Of a stretch of DNA of 7,006 nucleotides, positions 6,870-7,006 are shown piece by piece. The stretch comes from an uncultured Variovorax sp. (GTDB taxonomy: Bacteria > Pseudomonadota > Gammaproteobacteria > Burkholderiales > Burkholderiaceae_C): positions 1 to 7,006 of the forward strand of contig CAIQMJ010001216.1 of assembly GCA_903872875.1 (NCBI GenBank), read 5' to 3'. A model generated the notes under the pieces. The model saw nothing but the letters and a program-made list of their open reading frames with translations, did not search any database and was not told the DNA's origin. A program made the translations under genes and the position numbers. How positions within the stretch are numbered: position 1 is the first letter of the stretch; every line of letters starts with the position of its first letter.

Positions 6870-6886
6870 CATTACATTCGTGTAAT
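6870..6886. promoter_or_regulatory. Candidate heavy-metal response-regulator box
   Basis: ATTACA-TTCG-TGTAAT at 6871-6886 is a perfect 6-bp dyad with a four-base spacer. With the preceding C it reads CATTACA-N4-TGTAAT. This closely resembles the E. coli HprR (YedW) box CATTACA-N4-TGTAATG and the related TTAC/GTAA cop boxes of CopR, all heavy-metal two-component regulators of the family that includes CzcR. Its place upstream of czcI suggests that a CzcR/CzcS-like pair activates this cluster in response to periplasmic metal. No such regulator gene is in the window. The site is symmetric, so it could also serve a divergent gene to the right. The motif is seen directly; the regulator is inferred. 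Confidence 0.65.
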
Positions 6887-7006
6887 CCAAACTGGCCTTG
6901 CACAGCTCTCCAAGCGAAGTTCGTATCGCGACCAACTGAAACGCCACCGATTAGAAACCCTCTATCTACTGCAGAGTCAATGGACGACTACAAAAAAGTT
7001 ATCGGC

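Larger units (their letters stand above)
6740..7006. other. Intergenic control region upstream of czcI
   Basis: About 267 bases carry no supportable gene and are visibly richer in A and T than the coding part. They hold the 6871-6886 response-regulator-like dyad, a weak promoter candidate toward czcI (6832-6860) and the 6805-6822 dyad. The rest, about 6887-6979, shows nothing I recognise. At the right edge ATG 6980 opens nine codons (MDDYKKVIG) on the plus strand without a clear ribosome site. On the minus strand a frame entering from the right ends at TGA 6979-6977. Either could be the edge of a neighbouring gene; neither can be called. The other minus-strand frame crossing here from 6947 has no ribosome site or recognisable protein features and overlaps czcI, so it is treated as a shadow. 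Confidence 0.6.

Noticed and set aside
6654..6947. A 97-residue minus-strand frame across the intergenic region
   Set aside because: It crosses the promoter and the start of czcI in a different frame, and has no ribosome site or recognisable features.
6980..7006. Possible start of a divergent plus-strand gene (MDDYKKVIG)
   Set aside because: Only nine codons are present and no clear ribosome site precedes them. The opposite strand also allows a gene end at 6977, so neither is supported.
1..7006. Transposon ends, CRISPR repeats, tRNA or rRNA
   Set aside because: No transposase, long terminal inverted repeats, regularly spaced repeats or tRNA-like folds were seen by eye on either strand.

Overview
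The window is a high-GC, single-direction heavy-metal efflux cluster of the Czc (cobalt-zinc-cadmium) type, entirely on the minus strand. Reading in the direction of transcription (right to left), the order is czcI (6739-6368), czcC (6272-5004), czcB (4995-3433), czcA (3419-213), and the first 48 codons of a small His-rich periplasmic protein (from 146, running off the left edge). The base composition, the codon use and the czcI-C-B-A order suggest a betaproteobacterium of the order Burkholderiales (Comamonadaceae, Alcaligenaceae or Cupriavidus-like). That placement is inference; the window has no taxonomic marker. Czc clusters are often carried on plasmids or genomic islands, but no transposase, integrase or origin is visible here.

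Region by region: 1-146 is the partial small periplasmic gene. 147-212 is a short spacer that can form two overlapping stems, one of them terminator-like, just before a strong Shine-Dalgarno sequence. 213-3419 is czcA, 3433-4995 is czcB and 5004-6272 is czcC; these are separated by only 13 and 8 bp and are intact. 6273-6367 is a 95-bp spacer bounded by an 8-bp inverted repeat. 6368-6739 is czcI. 6740-7006 is an AT-richer control region. It carries a perfect ATTACA-N4-TGTAAT dyad that looks like the box of a heavy-metal two-component response regulator (CzcR/CopR/CusR/HprR type), a weak promoter candidate facing czcI, and a second dyad in the presumed leader. The last 27 bases might begin a divergent gene, but too little is present to call it.

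Together, CzcA (inner-membrane RND proton/cation antiporter), CzcB (periplasmic adaptor) and CzcC (outer-membrane channel) would form a trans-envelope pump exporting divalent Zn/Co/Cd from periplasm or cytoplasm to the outside. CzcI and the small His-rich protein are probably periplasmic metal-binding accessory or regulatory proteins. The core system is well known. The less ordinary material lies in the non-coding parts: the response-regulator box, the pseudoknot-capable spacer after czcA, and the spacer repeat after czcI. No wholly new system is evident.
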